Assembly (NCBI GenBank): GCA_018806985.1
Contig: JADANN010000365.1
Location: 234,001 to 298,000 of the forward strand
Direction of reading: 5' to 3'
Length of the DNA stretch: 64,000 bases
From: Angiostrongylus vasorum
Lineage: Eukaryota; Nematoda; Chromadorea; Rhabditida; Metastrongylidae
The notes under the pieces are model-generated. The model made no database searches. It was not told the origin of the DNA and saw nothing but the letters and a program-made list of their open reading frames with translations. Every line of letters starts with the position of its first letter. The stretch's first letter is position 1. Positions 1 to 20,246 of the stretch are shown here, in pieces. The position numbers and the translations under genes were made by a program.

Positions 1-860
1 CGAGTGTAGTGATTGCATGCAGTAGATTTAGCTGATTCCGGAGCCAAGTAGACTTCCTCAGTTGGTTAATTGGCAGACTCGCTCATCCACGAAGCAAATG
101 TGAAAATAAGCCTAGCTCATGATTTATCAGCTTGTAACCTGACAAAAGTAACTCGGTGCGTCATGTGCAGATTCAATGAGTCGGCGATTCGCATCTATAA
201 ATGAGATTCAGGTCAGCGACGCTAGAAATGGCATCGTTTTGGCTCACTTCTCCGACCGTGTGTTAGTGCTACTTCTGTATGCTGTCGGCACCCTAACTCT
301 GCAACCAACACTGCTTGCTCATGCGAAATTATGGAACGGAATCGTCAACGTCGTGGATTACATTCCGATACATAGGAATCATTGAAATAAATTCCCGTTG
401 TGAAAGCTCGGTAGAAAAAATAGAATGCAATCAATCTTATTGTGCAATTCAGCATTTCATTGAAAGAACAGTACTTAAATGGAAATCATTATCAAGCGAA
501 GAAATGAGCATGATCTATTGCAACAATTATGGGCTCTCACTGTTTCCACTAGCATAGTAAAGTAATGATATTTATCTAAAATCTCGATATAATGTCGACG
601 ATGTACTAATGATTAGTTCTAATGGGACGTCTCGCATCTTCTCTGAATACATCCATGAAATAAGGACTAGCAAAAAGAAATAATAAAACCATTCAGTGAT
701 TATGACACAGAATAACATCATCTATAAGATCAAAACCGCGGAGAGTTCCGTCCGTTGACCAAACCCATTAATGAGGTGAAAGGAGGTGCGAACAGATCAA
801 GGTTCCTGATCCATTCTGAGAAGTTGCCATTCCTCAAAAGCACAGGAATTCGCAGATAAC
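1..860. other. No recognised feature (downstream of unc-3)
   Basis: This stretch lies 3' of the unc-3 stop codon. The short open frames here have no recognisable family motif. I saw no TTTATT (minus-strand AATAAA) polyadenylation signal within about 250 bases of the stop, so the unc-3 transcript end is not placed. Confidence 0.5.
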
Positions 861-8324
<7,464 letters not shown>

Positions 8325-8459
8325 CTTAAATTCTTCATCAAAGCAACTTCAAAAGAGGCACAAAAAGGAGAAATTGGCTTAATTAAAAAGAGTTCAAGGT
8401 GATGATAAAATAAGTAGAAAGAATAAGCATAAGACAGAGAGAAAAAAGCATGCAGCACT

Positions 8460-11400
8460 CTGTTGAACAGAACTCATTATGGTTGTGTTCCGTTCTCGCC
8501 GCTGCTACAGGGGACCTGGGGACTAAAACCCGCGAGGGAGGCATATCAACTCGCTCGCAGATTAAATGTGCGCCTAATATAAGTTACACGCAAGCGTCAA
8601 AAGATTAAATATTTTGCAGTTTGGAGCTACCGTACTGATTTCTTTAGAAAATTTGTACTGCCTGTAACGATCTGATTAGACATCGATGAAGACTGAGGTA
8701 AGGTGACAATACCTGGCCGGCGACGAGTCGATAAGCGATGGTGCCCACGTGGCACGAAGACTTTCATCTTTCATAGATCGAAGCAAGGTGGAGCCGTCAG
8801 AGAAGAACATGGCTGGCCCCTCGGGAGGTGCCTTCATTAGAGCTCAATCCGCTTCAATTGTCCTGACTCCGCCCATCTTGGAGCTGGCGAATCAGCGCTG
8901 CCACCAACCGAGTGAATACCGTACCCAACATCGCGAAAGGCGATCGATGACGCAATTACGAGAAGGCAACCCGGGCTCTAATCAACGCGAGCTACAAGTT
9001 GAAGCTATTCCCAAGATATTCCACATTTACGCCATCACTGGAGCTCTTGCCGAACTCAAGATCATTAGGGTATCCTGTCTTAAGATTGTTGATTAGGAGG
9101 CGTTTTAACACATAAGTTGATTTTTCTTTCATTGAGCACCAGTGATAAGAGAAGTTGATAAGCTAGGATTTAGTGTTAGACGCTTTTTACGATGGATATC
9201 CAGCTCTGTTGGATAAATTTTGAACGCTAGGTAGTGAACAAACATGCCTGCGGAGCATAAAAACGCAGAGTTGACAACCATAATAACTTTGAACCAGATT
9301 TGAAAGATAGCAACATAGCGTGGCATGGTTATCACGATTAAGTCGCCAGAATATGGCTGATGCATATCGCTCCTATGCTAATTTAGCATGCAGTTTGTCA
9401 GTGCGAGTGACTTGAAATATTCGGACAGCTGCGCACCCGATATGCTAATCGCGCACAACGATTCCGTCCACTATGCCGTTGAAGCATACAAGTTATAGAC
9501 TTTGTTTTCAAACGATCGACACTTACTTGATCATCTGACCAGTCATGTGACGCCGAACGAAATTCGATGATATTCTGCACGGTTTTCGAAATTTTTTCAT
9601 TTAATAATCACACAAACTACCCAAAGCGAACAATGCTTCACTATAATGACAAGTCGATGAATGAATAAATCCAATGAGAGAACGCGACGAAAACCACAAC
9701 TTGGGAAACGCAGAGTTCGAAAGTTCGCAGTTTGTAATTATGCGCATCTTTTTTTAGTGAATATTTATCGCACATGAGGAAAGCGAGAACAATTTATCGA
9801 TAGGATATCTCCGCACCGTCGTTTTGACAGCGTCTTGTTCCTAAAGCTAAAAAGTAAGAAGTGAATGAAATGAGCAAATATCACTTCAAGTATCCCATTT
9901 GTCGATCACAAATAGCCAGCTCGGATTCAAATAAAAAAAGGGAAGGAGAGGGAAGCGCTTTCTGGAAATGGAAATCCTGCACATTTTCTCATGTTCTAAT
10001 CCGAAGTGTATTCATAGTGTGCTAACATCTAACGGTAGAAGTTGTTGAGGAGGTATTTTCTCGCGAGGGTATTTAAATGGATAAATCGGTTCAAGTGGTT
10101 GTAAACAAATACTAGTTCATTCAATACTAAAAGTGCAGCTTAGCCAGAACATTGGTGTCAACGGGTGTGTTCGTTTCTTCTCAGATTTTAGTTAGAACTT
10201 TTCCCTATGTTTGCAGCCTAGTTTGCCGAACTGAATGAAGCTACAAAAAAGCATTCATTTAAAGAATCCAAATCATCAACGTTATGATGCGTCCAATTGA
10301 CTACTACTTTCATTGCAAGATTTCACTAGTTCCATGAAACCGTCTCGCTGGTCCATTTGGTTGGACGACTTATCTACCTCTACTTTGGTGAATGCATTTA
10401 GCTTGAAAGTAAATTGTATGAAATTTTCATGGGCTTTTCCATTTCATCATAGTGTTGTGTCTATTCGATTGCAATTTTAATTGTATTGCAAATGAGTACA
10501 CTTCACACAATAAGAAATTGATTGCGATGTTTTAATTTCACCAATAAGCCAATGGAAACAAAACCGTCAGGTGCCGAGCAATAAAAGGGTTAGTAAAAAC
10601 CTAGTATAATTCTACAAGAAAACTAGGCTTCGCATTGGAGTAATCGGGAGAGCGATTTTTGTTAGGGTACTGAATGAAAGCGTTCTGTCAACACTTTAAA
10701 TAAAATTACTGTTTTCTATCTACTAATGAGGTACCGTATCTCTCGTGCTAACCACTTTCAGTCTATCGAATGCCATGAAAAACAGTGCATTTGCTACACA
10801 TATTTTCTTTAACTTCATGTTTTACTGCCATGAAAATACCCCTTCCTTGCGAGTTTATAGATATTTGCAGTCTTGCCATTATCAAATAACCCGGTGAATA
10901 CACAAGTTAGACAAGTTGTGTTTCAAGCTGTAACATTTGAAAAGGCCTCGTATTCAACAAACATATTTCTACAACACTTTATCATAATTTATCCACAGTT
11001 GGATTCCTAAGCACTTGAATGAGAGTAAAAGACATCTTCCTTTGTAGCTGCAGGTGCACGATCGAAATTCCAGAATATTTCTTCAAATAATTTTTGCATC
11101 ATGTCCAACTAAAATCATAAACTCTTCCCATGGTGTGTTTTACAGTCGTTTTTTTCTCCTTTAGATTTCAGTTGTTTAGCTCTTATTTTTCTCTACCCAG
11201 TGAATCCATCGAATACCAAGTCTGTGAAAGACGAGGTGCAACATTTTGAACTGCAACAGTGAAACAGAATAGTCAAACTCAAGCATAACGCTGTCATTAG
11301 AAATAAGTGCCGCAGAAATCTTCAAATTCATATGAATAATCCTTTAATTGCGAGGGCATAGGACTCAAGAGGTCCAGAAGAGACCATTTATTTGAAGGTA

Positions 11401-11470
11401 TTACTTTAATGGATTTTGAACAGCTGTTTGGTTGTCGTACTATAATAACTAATGGCGGAGATGGCTGGAA
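8460..11470. other. Upstream of unc-3; no recognised gene
   Basis: The missing first coding exon of unc-3 should lie here or further upstream, but I could not identify it. A plus-strand open frame at 8749-9096 is moderately GC-rich, and a frame change near 8880-8960 continues a coding-like reading. It may be a transposon gag-like relic, but I could not assign it. The rest (9100-11470) is AT-rich with no recognisable product. Confidence 0.35.
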
Positions 11471-11479
11471 AAGTGGTAG

Positions 11480-11812
11480 TTGAGTATCTAGACTTTCGAG
11501 GAATACGTTAGGTGTTGTCGTCGTTGTCGTTGCCTAATTTTTTAAAATTTCCATTCAATCCCTGAGGGATGCGCGATGCATTCGACTTCATTAAGCATCG
11601 TTTGCAGGTGATTTGATTGAAGGCATATCTGGCCTTTACTCGCGGTGGCCTACCAATGTATTGAGCCAGTTCTGCCATTCTCCCTAGACAAGTCTGGTAC
11701 CAATTCCCCGATCCCGGAGGGATGGAAGGCTTGGAGGGCCATGGGCGCGGGGATCGATTCCACATGTGCGTTGCAGTGCACCTCCGACCACTACGCCACA
11801 CGCGCCCTACAG
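11480..11812 (-). repeat. tRNA-derived SINE, family A copy
   Basis: On the minus strand the head reads GCGTGTGGCGTAGTGGTC (A-box-like), followed by GGAATCGATCC (B-box-like). The body contains CCATCCCTCCGGGATCGG and ends in the conserved tail around CGCATCCCTCAGGG. Six further copies lie at 35.2, 37.1, 39.6, 42.1, 50.2 and 51.6 kb. The 8-bp repeat AGTGGTAG occurs at 11472-11479 and 11811-11818 and could be a target-site duplication. Confidence 0.75.
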
Positions 11813-11819
11813 TGGTAGA

Positions 11820-12770
11820 TAAGCTGCGTATAGTAAATTTTTGTTAAACGCAAAAAGAATGAACTTTTTTTTCATATCATTTCTGAATACGTTTGCATTT
11901 TTTGCGGGATGTAATCGACTTCTTGGCAGCGCTTCTCCTCTGTGACCGTCTTTCAATCGCAGGGAGATGATGTATTAGCTCATTGACTGATCCAAATATG
12001 AATAACGCGTCATAACAACCCTCTGATGTTATTTAAGTATGGAAAATACCTAAGACCTTAATCTCGGTTCAATCACTGAATTGAACACCGTCAGTTGCTA
12101 CAATGGATTGCGCTACCATTCCATTAAATCCATATAGTAGCTATTTATCGAGATTTTTCGACTCATTAAAATGTGTAGTGATTGTTGAATTGTGGATGTC
12201 CAGTTTTCCCACAAGTCCTTAAAGACTTTTAAATGGGTAGTTCTGACTGTCGGCTCTAAATGGTCCTTGTTAACGACTAATAGTCATGTGCGAGTTTCTT
12301 CTTCGCAAAGACTCACATCAACAGTACGAAGCCTCACGGAGTCCTGGATTGGTCGTGCGGAACGCATTTCGTGGCCTATGGATTGTCGATTTTGCCGCTT
12401 TCAACTAACGTTCCGTGCCCAAGTTTGAAGTCATGAAGTAAAAACGATGCGATTTTCATGATTTGACAGCACCATTTGGACAACACTACAATGTGTTAGG
12501 AAAAAAATTTCTCATGGCACTTTTTTAAGAAGGAAAAGTGAACTTCAAAGCGATACAGAGCAGTAACGTCTGCAACGAAATTTTATCACAGAACCTTTTC
12601 TATAAAATTCATGCTAACAATTCCGCATTCATTTCCCCACTAAACTGATAAATTCTTTCGAGATCTTATTCGACGAACTTTTTCGACTAAACAGCCCAGC
12701 CCAAACCTTTATGATAAGCTGTAAGAAAGTTGGGGAATGAACCCCAATTTTTATATGCGTCAGTTATTAC
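11820..12770. other. No recognised feature
   Basis: AT-rich sequence with only short open frames and no recognisable motif on either strand. Confidence 0.4.
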
Positions 12771-12774
12771 TTGA

Positions 12775-13262
12775 TACTACTTTTTTATTTACTGCCTACC
12801 AAAATTTTCACGGCAGGACATTATGAGAAATCAACCACAACGATCCTGAAATATTTGCAAAGTTTGGACTCTGGGCCAGATCAGAACCACGAATCCCTTA
12901 CTAGGGTCCCCGCATTACACACTCCGCCACGGAGGCTCTTCATCTGTGCTTCTCTCAGCTAGTTTTCTATCTACCAGTGCCAATAGCAATCACCTGTCAT
13001 CGGGATAGATCTCGGTATTCTTAGCTGGGTTCAATGTCGATTTGGGCTCCCTAGATCAATCCCGTTGACGGGTGATTGGTGATGGCAGTGGTAGATAGAA
13101 CACTAGCGAGGAGAAGTGCAAAACCACGGGTATCCGTGGCGCATTGTGTAATGAGCGAGCCCCCGGAAAGGGAAATAGTGGCTCGATCTGGCCAGGGGGT
13201 CCAAGCTTTGCGAATATTTTAGCATCATGGTGGTTTATTACTTGACAATTCAGCCACAAATT
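12775..13262. repeat. Fold-back (inverted-arm) repeat, tRNA-like arms
   Basis: The left arm begins near TTTATTTACTGCCTACCAAA and carries ACCACAACGATCCTGAAATATTTGC. The right arm is its reverse complement, ending at the AGCATCATGGTGGTTT side. The centre includes AGATCAATCCCGTTGACGGG, a short internal hairpin shared with the copies at 32.9 and 34.9 kb. The arms include a tRNA-like segment (minus strand: TGGCGGAGTGTGTAATGC). Confidence 0.65.
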
Positions 13263-13766
13263 CGGAGAAATAGAGTCAGATTTTTTACTACTTTTCGCGT
13301 AATTAAATAGTTTTCTTTAAAAAATTAATGATGTGATGTTCGTAACTTCTGTAGTTCACCTTTCTGAGTAGAGATACCTTCTGATTTCTCCTGTTTAAGC
13401 AAACAAACAAACAACAACAATTTGATTTCCTCACTCGGGAAAAAAATTGGAAATAGTTCACTGAAAGTGAAATGTACTCTTAACGCTGTTCGGAAATTAA
13501 TGCTACATTCGGAATTTCAATCTTCACGTGTAAGCATTATAGTTGCTCTTCAAACACCTAATCTATAAGTGCAAAGCTTATTTTATGTCCCTTCGCAATG
13601 TACAGTTAAAATTTTAGTAAAACTTGTGTTGCTGCCAAATTTGAAAGGTTAGAATTTCAAGTGTCAAAAAAATTTCAATGTCAACTTCGACAAATCTACT
13701 TCTACGAATTCAAACTCGAAGCTACATTACCAAAATATTCGATACAATGAGGTATGAGGCCAAGGA

Positions 13767-14560
13767 ATGATAGACGAACTCACGATGCAACATTTGATTG
13801 TAAAATTTCATTGTGGCAAATTCGTCTTTGATCACGGGCGTTTTTCTGCTATTGACGAAGGTGAGCAGAAGACCTTGTTGGAAGTACATAGAAGCACAAC
13901 TGTCCGCGAACTTGCCAAAGGACTCGGTATAAGCATCTCAGCTGTTCTGGAGCATTTGACGAATATTAGAATGTCGACTAAAGTCAACAGATGGATGTCA
14001 TCTGAAGTGAATGACGATCAATGAAATCGTCGTCTTGATATGTCGCCGACGCTTTTTCTATGCAACCAGATGATAGGCTTTAGTGATTTGATCGCGGCCA
14101 AGTTCCTCAGCGCTCCTAAAGACGAAATTTCACACAAAAGAGCGTAATGCTCACCGATTGATGGTTCGCTGATGGTTTAATCCTTCATAACAGCTTCAAT
14201 TTTTTGTGAAACGACTACGCAGGAAAATTATGGCCTCAAGACGGCGTAATGCGTCAAAAAATATTGATACGTGCACCCCTCATTAGTCAAGAGAAAGGGA
14301 CCAACCTTTCTTCACGATAACGTGAGACTACTCGTTGCACTAACGTCCCGATGAAAGTTGGACGTGATAGGCCACAAACCTCAGTTTCAGCCACCAAACT
14401 CGCCAGACGTCTTTCTCAACCATTACCGTTTCTTCGAGCATCTCGACAACATTCTCTACGAAAAATCCTTCAGAAACCAAACTGGGTTCAAGCTGCCTTC
14501 AAAGAGTTCATCCTCATCTATAGTGTTCAGAATTTTGCGTAAATCGTATAACCAAACTAT
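13767..14560 (+). pseudogene. Decayed mariner-family transposase
   Basis: The open frame at 13767-14024 matches the N-terminal helix-turn-helix of mariner transposases: TTVRELAKGLGISISAV followed by NRWMSSEVNDDQ, the family's K-x-x-x-W-V-P-H-E-L-x-x-x-Q block. Downstream, in shifted frames, come a degraded catalytic-domain piece (FLHDNVRLLVA near 14304-14338, the family's HDNARPHVA block) and a C-terminal block (PNSPDVFLNHYRFFEHLDN, 14385-14450). Several stops and frame changes separate them, so it encodes no active enzyme. Terminal inverted repeats were not found by eye. In an active element this enzyme cuts and pastes the transposon at TA sites. Confidence 0.75.
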
Positions 14561-14734
14561 TTTCTCATTAAAAAAGACTTCAGATTCTAGCGTTCCCTTT
14601 GATACAGTTTGTTCTGAGAGGACATATTCTACTTCGTAAATAAGCGTTGTAGTTCTACATTAGTTTTCGGAGTATCTAGTAAAAACATAGCAAGTCATCC
14701 CTTCAACAAACTGCCATACTTTATTGATTGACCA

Positions 14735-15128
14735 CTTCATTTATAGGCGAATGTATCAAGTTACAACCACAATAATGCTGGAAAATTTGCAAAACAGCGG
14801 ACCGCAGGTGCATGCGGTGGGAAACGAATGCGCTATTACCCTTTCCGGGGGACAAACTCATCATCACACCATGCGGGTCCTACGTTTCGCCCGTCTCTCA
14901 GCTGGTTCTATCAATCATTGCCATAGAACTAGCTGATCACCAGGCGAAACGAAGGTCCCGCATGGTGTGGTGGTGAACGTGTGACCCACCGGAAAGGTAA
15001 TAGCGCGTTCGTTCTCCGTCGCAGACACCTGCGGTCCGGGGTTTTGCAAATATCTCAGCATCATTGTGGTTGTGTCGCACATAATACCCTGACATGAAAA
15101 ATTGTGATAGGCAGTAAATAAAAAGTGA
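14735..15128. repeat. Fold-back repeat, second full copy
   Basis: The plus-strand left arm (ACCACAATAATGCTGGAAAA to CTGGTTCTATC) is mirrored by the right arm (CCATAGAACTAGCTGATCAC to GGCAGTAAATAAAAAGT). Arms are about 170-190 bp around a very short loop. Shared blocks include ACCATGCGGGTCC and CGCTATTACCCTTTCCGG. No gene lies within it. Confidence 0.75.
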
Positions 15129-15731
15129 ACATTGTATTAAGTCTTCTATTGTAATCAAGGATTTTTGGAACGACTAACACAGATCGTTTCTACTCAAGCA
15201 TACTTGAGCACCTCTTCGAGTTTCATCTTGAAACCTATCCAAGAGTAGAAAACTAGACTAACTGCTTTAATCTATCGAATTTCAATTGTAGAAAATATTC
15301 CTTAGGGCGATATTTTTCCAAGAAACGTTGGCCATCATTCTCTAAACATTTTCCATGACTAATAATCAAATTGTTGAATGGAAATCGCCAGATTGACAAC
15401 TGAATTTAAGCTTCTTTCTCAATTCGAACAGTGGACAGTGGATACATAGTCGAAACAGCTGCACTTAACAAAAATTTTCATTTTCCTACAAAATCATAGA
15501 TGTCACATTTTTTAATTTTTGCAGCTTTTTTCAAGTCTCATCCAAGTTATTTTTGCCATTTTCTCACGCTTTTTTTGTGGCGGTCCCTGTGATGTGACCG
15601 TTCCCTCTGATTACGGTCCATAATATAAGGAAAAACTATGGTTATGGATTTATTTGACGAAGAGTTTAACTATCTCGCCTTTTAAACTAAATCATCGCAT
15701 AACTTTAACAATTTTCAAATTTGTTAGATTT

Positions 15732-15911
15732 CTAGAGGCATGTAGTAGCACACGTGGCAGCGATGCCGTTCACCACAAGCACGTCATGGCTCGATTTCTC
15801 ATAGGGTTCACCAAGCCGCTCGTACATCCATGATAGAACAACTGGCATAAGACTTTTCTTGAAAAGTTCACTCCCTGTAGAATGAATGGAAGCGCTGTAA
15901 TCCTTTTCCAT
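15732..15911 (-). CDS. Unrecognised 59-residue coding-like frame
   Basis: The frame runs from ATG at 15911 to TAG at 15732. Its composition is protein-like (for example LFKKSLMPVVLSWMYERLGE and SSHDVLVVNGIAATCA) rather than the low-complexity reading typical of the surroundings. The final block faintly resembles the end of nematode hedgehog-related Hint domains, but the match is too weak to assign. It could be the last exon of a gene whose other exons I cannot see, or a relic. Confidence 0.25.
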   Translation of the reverse strand: MEKDYSASIHSTGSELFKKSLMPVVLSWMYERLGEPYEKSSHDVLVVNGIAATCATTCL

Positions 15912-18456
15912 CAGAGTCCAAGGAGAATGTGCTTGATCGACACTAAATCACATTCGTGATGAAAGGAAGTTCCTCAAGCAGCAACCAAAACCAGGTGCTA
16001 AAAAAATTCGGAGACCTACGTGGGAGGGAATGAATCCAGTAGAAAAAAGCGCAGGAGTTCATACAGATTTGGAGATGGTTCGGGTAGAAAATAAAATAGA
16101 GTAGACTTTTGGTAGGCGTTGTTAAGAAATCGCTATTGTAAAACATCAGGTAAAGTCCTTCGACTTACTCCATTTTCTTTGAGTGGCCAACCAGATTCAG
16201 GCTTCCATATTACTGATTGACATTTGAAGTGCTACAATGACCCTAATTATGTGGTTAGTTTGTAGGTAATGCCTCCGCGAAGCAGTCCTCCATAAGCAAA
16301 TAATTCCCTCTGTTCATTTTCGAAAATATCCTCAGAAAGCCAACCTGTTAAGAACAAACCATTAAGACTCTCTTTTCAGTATCCGAAGAAAGAAAACTGT
16401 TTATTTAAACACCAATTTTCGTGCTGCTATTGAGGTTTTCGCCCATATCGAGTTCCATCTGATCGCCTTGAAAGTGAAAAAGAGCAAAAAAAGACGAATA
16501 TGGGTCAACTTAACTTCTTGTGCTGCTATACACAGTGTTTTTCAAATGCGAATCCATCTTTTGAGAAAAAAACGAATCACGGTTGGGCATGGAAATCAAC
16601 TAATAACGCTACTCGTTTTCTCAGAAACGATAATTCAGTCTAGCTGGTACCTAATCACTGCCGTCTCTCTATACTCTCTCCTATGACTCTGTGCGAAAAT
16701 CCGACTAAGCTAGAAAGAATTCCAGTCATTGTACAATAACAAAAAAAATTTCGTGTTAAAAGGACATTCTGGATACAGCCCAGAGAGCGATGGCGTTTTC
16801 CTTTTCTGCTGGTAAATTTTCGGCAACTAAGGTACCCAGACAGTTGAAAATGTGATCGGCTTGTGGAAGACGACTTTCTCCATTTGTTGAAATGCTAGCA
16901 CAGCTGTTCAAAATCATTACTAGACTCTAAGGATTGGTTAGAATTACAACTTCCAAAGTGAAATTCTGAAATTTCAACTTCCTGAATAAGTTCACTTGCC
17001 AGTTACCACTTTTGGTGGGTTCCAGAAAATCAGCAGTTTTTCTCGGTGAAACAACGAGGTCTCATCCTGTTGACAAGAATTTTCAGATTCTTACACTTCT
17101 TATTGAAATTAATAAAGACCACGTTGAATGGAGATATATTAGTCTAATTTTGAGCGCTCCGGTTATTATGGCACAGCGTAAATGGAAGTCAACTCATGTT
17201 GGGTCCTAAGTGTTGATGACCCAACAATAAACACTTGAACAAAAACTACAGATAGCCGTCGCACACCTCAAAGCTGCAAGGAATAAATCTCTTCAGAAAT
17301 ATGGAATCCCATTTGCAAAAGAGTTGTAATTTATGTACTCTGCATAAGTCCATTGCAGGATGAGTTAGAACTGCACAGACAGGAAAATCTTTAAATTGGT
17401 CGGGAAACAACCTAGATCAAAAAAAATATGTAAGAACCTAGTATAATCTTCAGCCATAACCTCTATTTAGTGAGAACAGCATTATTACCACCTCCTTCCA
17501 TGATTTGGAGCTCATAACAAATGTTCCGTCTTTTACATTCTACAACATTGATTCCAGATCTACGACCCCAATTATAGAGAACTTTCTTAAAATTCTTTTC
17601 TATGAAGCCATAGAACCTACCAAGAACATTAGGATGGGCACAGAATTACTACCAGACATGACACGCATCCAGCGATCACAGTATCACGGAATACACTCTT
17701 ATCTCGTAACCCATTCTCCAACATATCGTCAAAAGGAACGGATTCCTGACCAATGGGAAATGTTATGAACGGCTGTTTTGTCCAGAAAAGACGGCTGAAC
17801 AGGTCCTGGCCAGTACTGTAAAATCTACATGTTTTTCTACAAGACTTCACGACGATTGCGTTAACGCCTATTTTAAAAACCTCTAATGAAACAAATACGA
17901 GAATTCTGCATTCATGTCTACATCATTAACATCTTAATTGTAGTTGGGTTCACAGGCTGAAGTTATTACCAGAATTTCCCAAGTTTTCTCAGCACTTGTT
18001 GACTGAAAACTGCACGTGACCTGCATGAAAACTCTTGTTCACATCCGTAGCTCTTCCATCGGTTTTCACCCTCTGCGTAGAAAGAGGAGTCCAACGGGGA
18101 GATATCCTCTAGCTACAGTCGTTCACTGTCTCACTGCAGTTGATAATGATCTCCCTCTCAATTATTATGAAATTGTGTACACACTACCGATAACTTCACA
18201 TAAACAATGCATTTTGTAAATATTCAAAAAAAGGTTTGTCATCATGTTTTGATGTAGATGACATGAACGAGAGGAACGGTAGAATGGATTTCATGAGGGT
18301 GCCAGCGTCATCTAAGCAGATCATTTACATGATGTGCGGACGTGTTTGCTACGCATGCCAGTCATCTGCATTTGGAACTGCAAACGCTCTGTAGATTATG
18401 GAGTAATAGTCCCATATGTTACCTCGAAGCAAACCACCACCACTGACGACTGTGAC

Positions 18457-18505
18457 TTGGAAGACAAAAAAAAAGGATTCTTGGAAGACAAAAGAAAGGA
18501 TTAAG
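18457..18505. repeat. Two-copy tandem duplication, about 24 bp
   Basis: The phrase TTGGAAGACAAAA...GGATT occurs twice in direct succession, differing in the length of the A run. Confidence 0.6.
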
Positions 18506-18596
18506 TCATTACATTATAAGCCGATAGCAAACTAATCTAAGAGCTTTCATAGTAGTACACTTATTAGGAAGAAAATATCTGGACTGCTTAACTGGG

Positions 18597-18656
18597 TGTT
18601 AAATGGCTCGTCACTTGATTTTTTGCTGTTAAATGGCTCGTCACTTGATTTTTGCA
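18597..18656. repeat. Two-copy tandem duplication, 30 bp
   Basis: TGTTAAATGGCTCGTCACTT plus a T-rich tail is repeated with a 30-bp period; the two copies are nearly identical. Confidence 0.8.
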
Positions 18657-20246
18657 AGTCCCAGCGCTTCTTTTGCTTCAGCATCTTGCAGCTGCCATCC
18701 ACAGACGTGATCTTCTATGGAGTTTTGCTTGAGGCTTAAAGACCTATCCGTATTCTCTGTTCATTGACACATTTAATACTGATTAAGTGTGTTTTTCTAT
18801 GGAATTCCAAGATATCCGTGCCGGAGCGTGCACAGGTGAGCTATGCAGGTATTCGTGGACATTGTGCATAAGAGGAGTGCTTGCTGCCTTGCGACTAAGG
18901 TTCTTCTAGAATGGCAGCGATTGCTGTAGTCGTCGCGATTCTTTCGATTTGTTGACCTACGTGACGAGGTGGATGTGAAAAAGTCCAATGCATGTTAGAT
19001 ACGCTCTCACTACTAAAAAAATTCGAATGAGAGAACAAAAAACAAAAGTGTTTAAAGCACTTCAACATGGATTCACAACAACTATTTGACGCAAATAAAT
19101 TTGTTGAAAGGGATATCATGAAAGCTTCCAAATACTTCGTGTGTACTTTGCCCATTCCGAACTGTGAAACCTTTCATGTGCCATTCAGAAAACAATTTTA
19201 TGCACAAATAGTGCTAAGATTTACTAACAATTACACGTTTTGAGAAAACAAACTGCGAGAACTGAAAAAAATAAAGCTTGCTTTTCCCGTTCCAGAAACC
19301 TTCACTACCCACTGCTTGTTTGCGTTCTCTTCACTATTTTGTCAAATTCCATTCTCCTATTTTTCAATGTAACCAATATGTGATGAAGAAATATTGAGCA
19401 ATTTGCTTCTTCTTCAACGAAGACCGTCGTCGGGAAATGAGAAAGAGGAAAAAGCCTTTCTTTTTCTCAAATTCTTGGGGCTTGAGAAAATTTTTATCAT
19501 GAACACCTTACTGCAGCCGTAATCTGTTTAGAACGTTATTTCATCCCCCCTATGATATTGTCAGATTTATTTCCTGTCTTATTTCTGGAGTTTATCCTTT
19601 AGAATCGAAACTTCGTACTTATGCAATCATTATTCCTCAATTTTTAGTTCGATTTATCCAGAGGTCATGCGTTATTAGCCTTGTTTCCTACGCATGCATG
19701 AAACTTACTTTTCCAAAAATTTCAGCAGAAATTACAAGATTCCATTTGCCAAAACAAGAGAACTTTTTATTCCCAAAAATAAACTACTGGAGAAGTAATA
19801 TTGGGGAGTTGAAATTCGCTATGAGTTCATAACACATGAAGCACACAAAGCAATACTGGACTTCATCAGAAAGCTCCTGATTTAGAAGAAAAGTAATTTC
19901 GTTCACTATTTTGCCGCATGAACTATGGCGTAGCTACTGATTTCTTATGCAGTCTAGTAGATAAGGCGGTTCTGGACCTGATTGAAGAGACGAGCTGATC
20001 CTACCGGATTTCTTATCTCAAATTTCAAAAAATTTCAGAAAGTCGCACGACTTGCTGAAGTCACTTCTGAGAGTCGTTCCTTTCGTCGACTACTATTCAT
20101 AATTTCGAGGAAAAAAGAATGTACTATGGTCACGATTACCTGAACACCACTTTGTTTTTTTTCGCCCTTTTCTTACACAAACCACCATCATTAATTATTC
20201 TCTTATTTATTAAACACTTCGATTTTTCGTTAGGCAGTGAATAATG

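Larger units (their letters stand above)
15129..20240. other. Gene-poor stretch, no recognised product
   Basis: About 5 kb with only short open frames on both strands. Apart from the small minus-strand frame at 15732-15911 and the tandem duplications at 18457-18505 and 18597-18656, both listed separately, I see nothing I can support here. Confidence 0.4.

Noticed and set aside
8749..9096. Plus-strand 115-residue frame as a host gene
   Set aside because: A frame change is needed to keep a protein-like reading, and the block could be a retroelement relic; I could not name a family.
11508..11801. 97-residue open frame, and similar frames at 35208-35472, 39498-39783, 42058-42372 and 50213-50455
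   Set aside because: These are translations of SINE family A copies, not genes.
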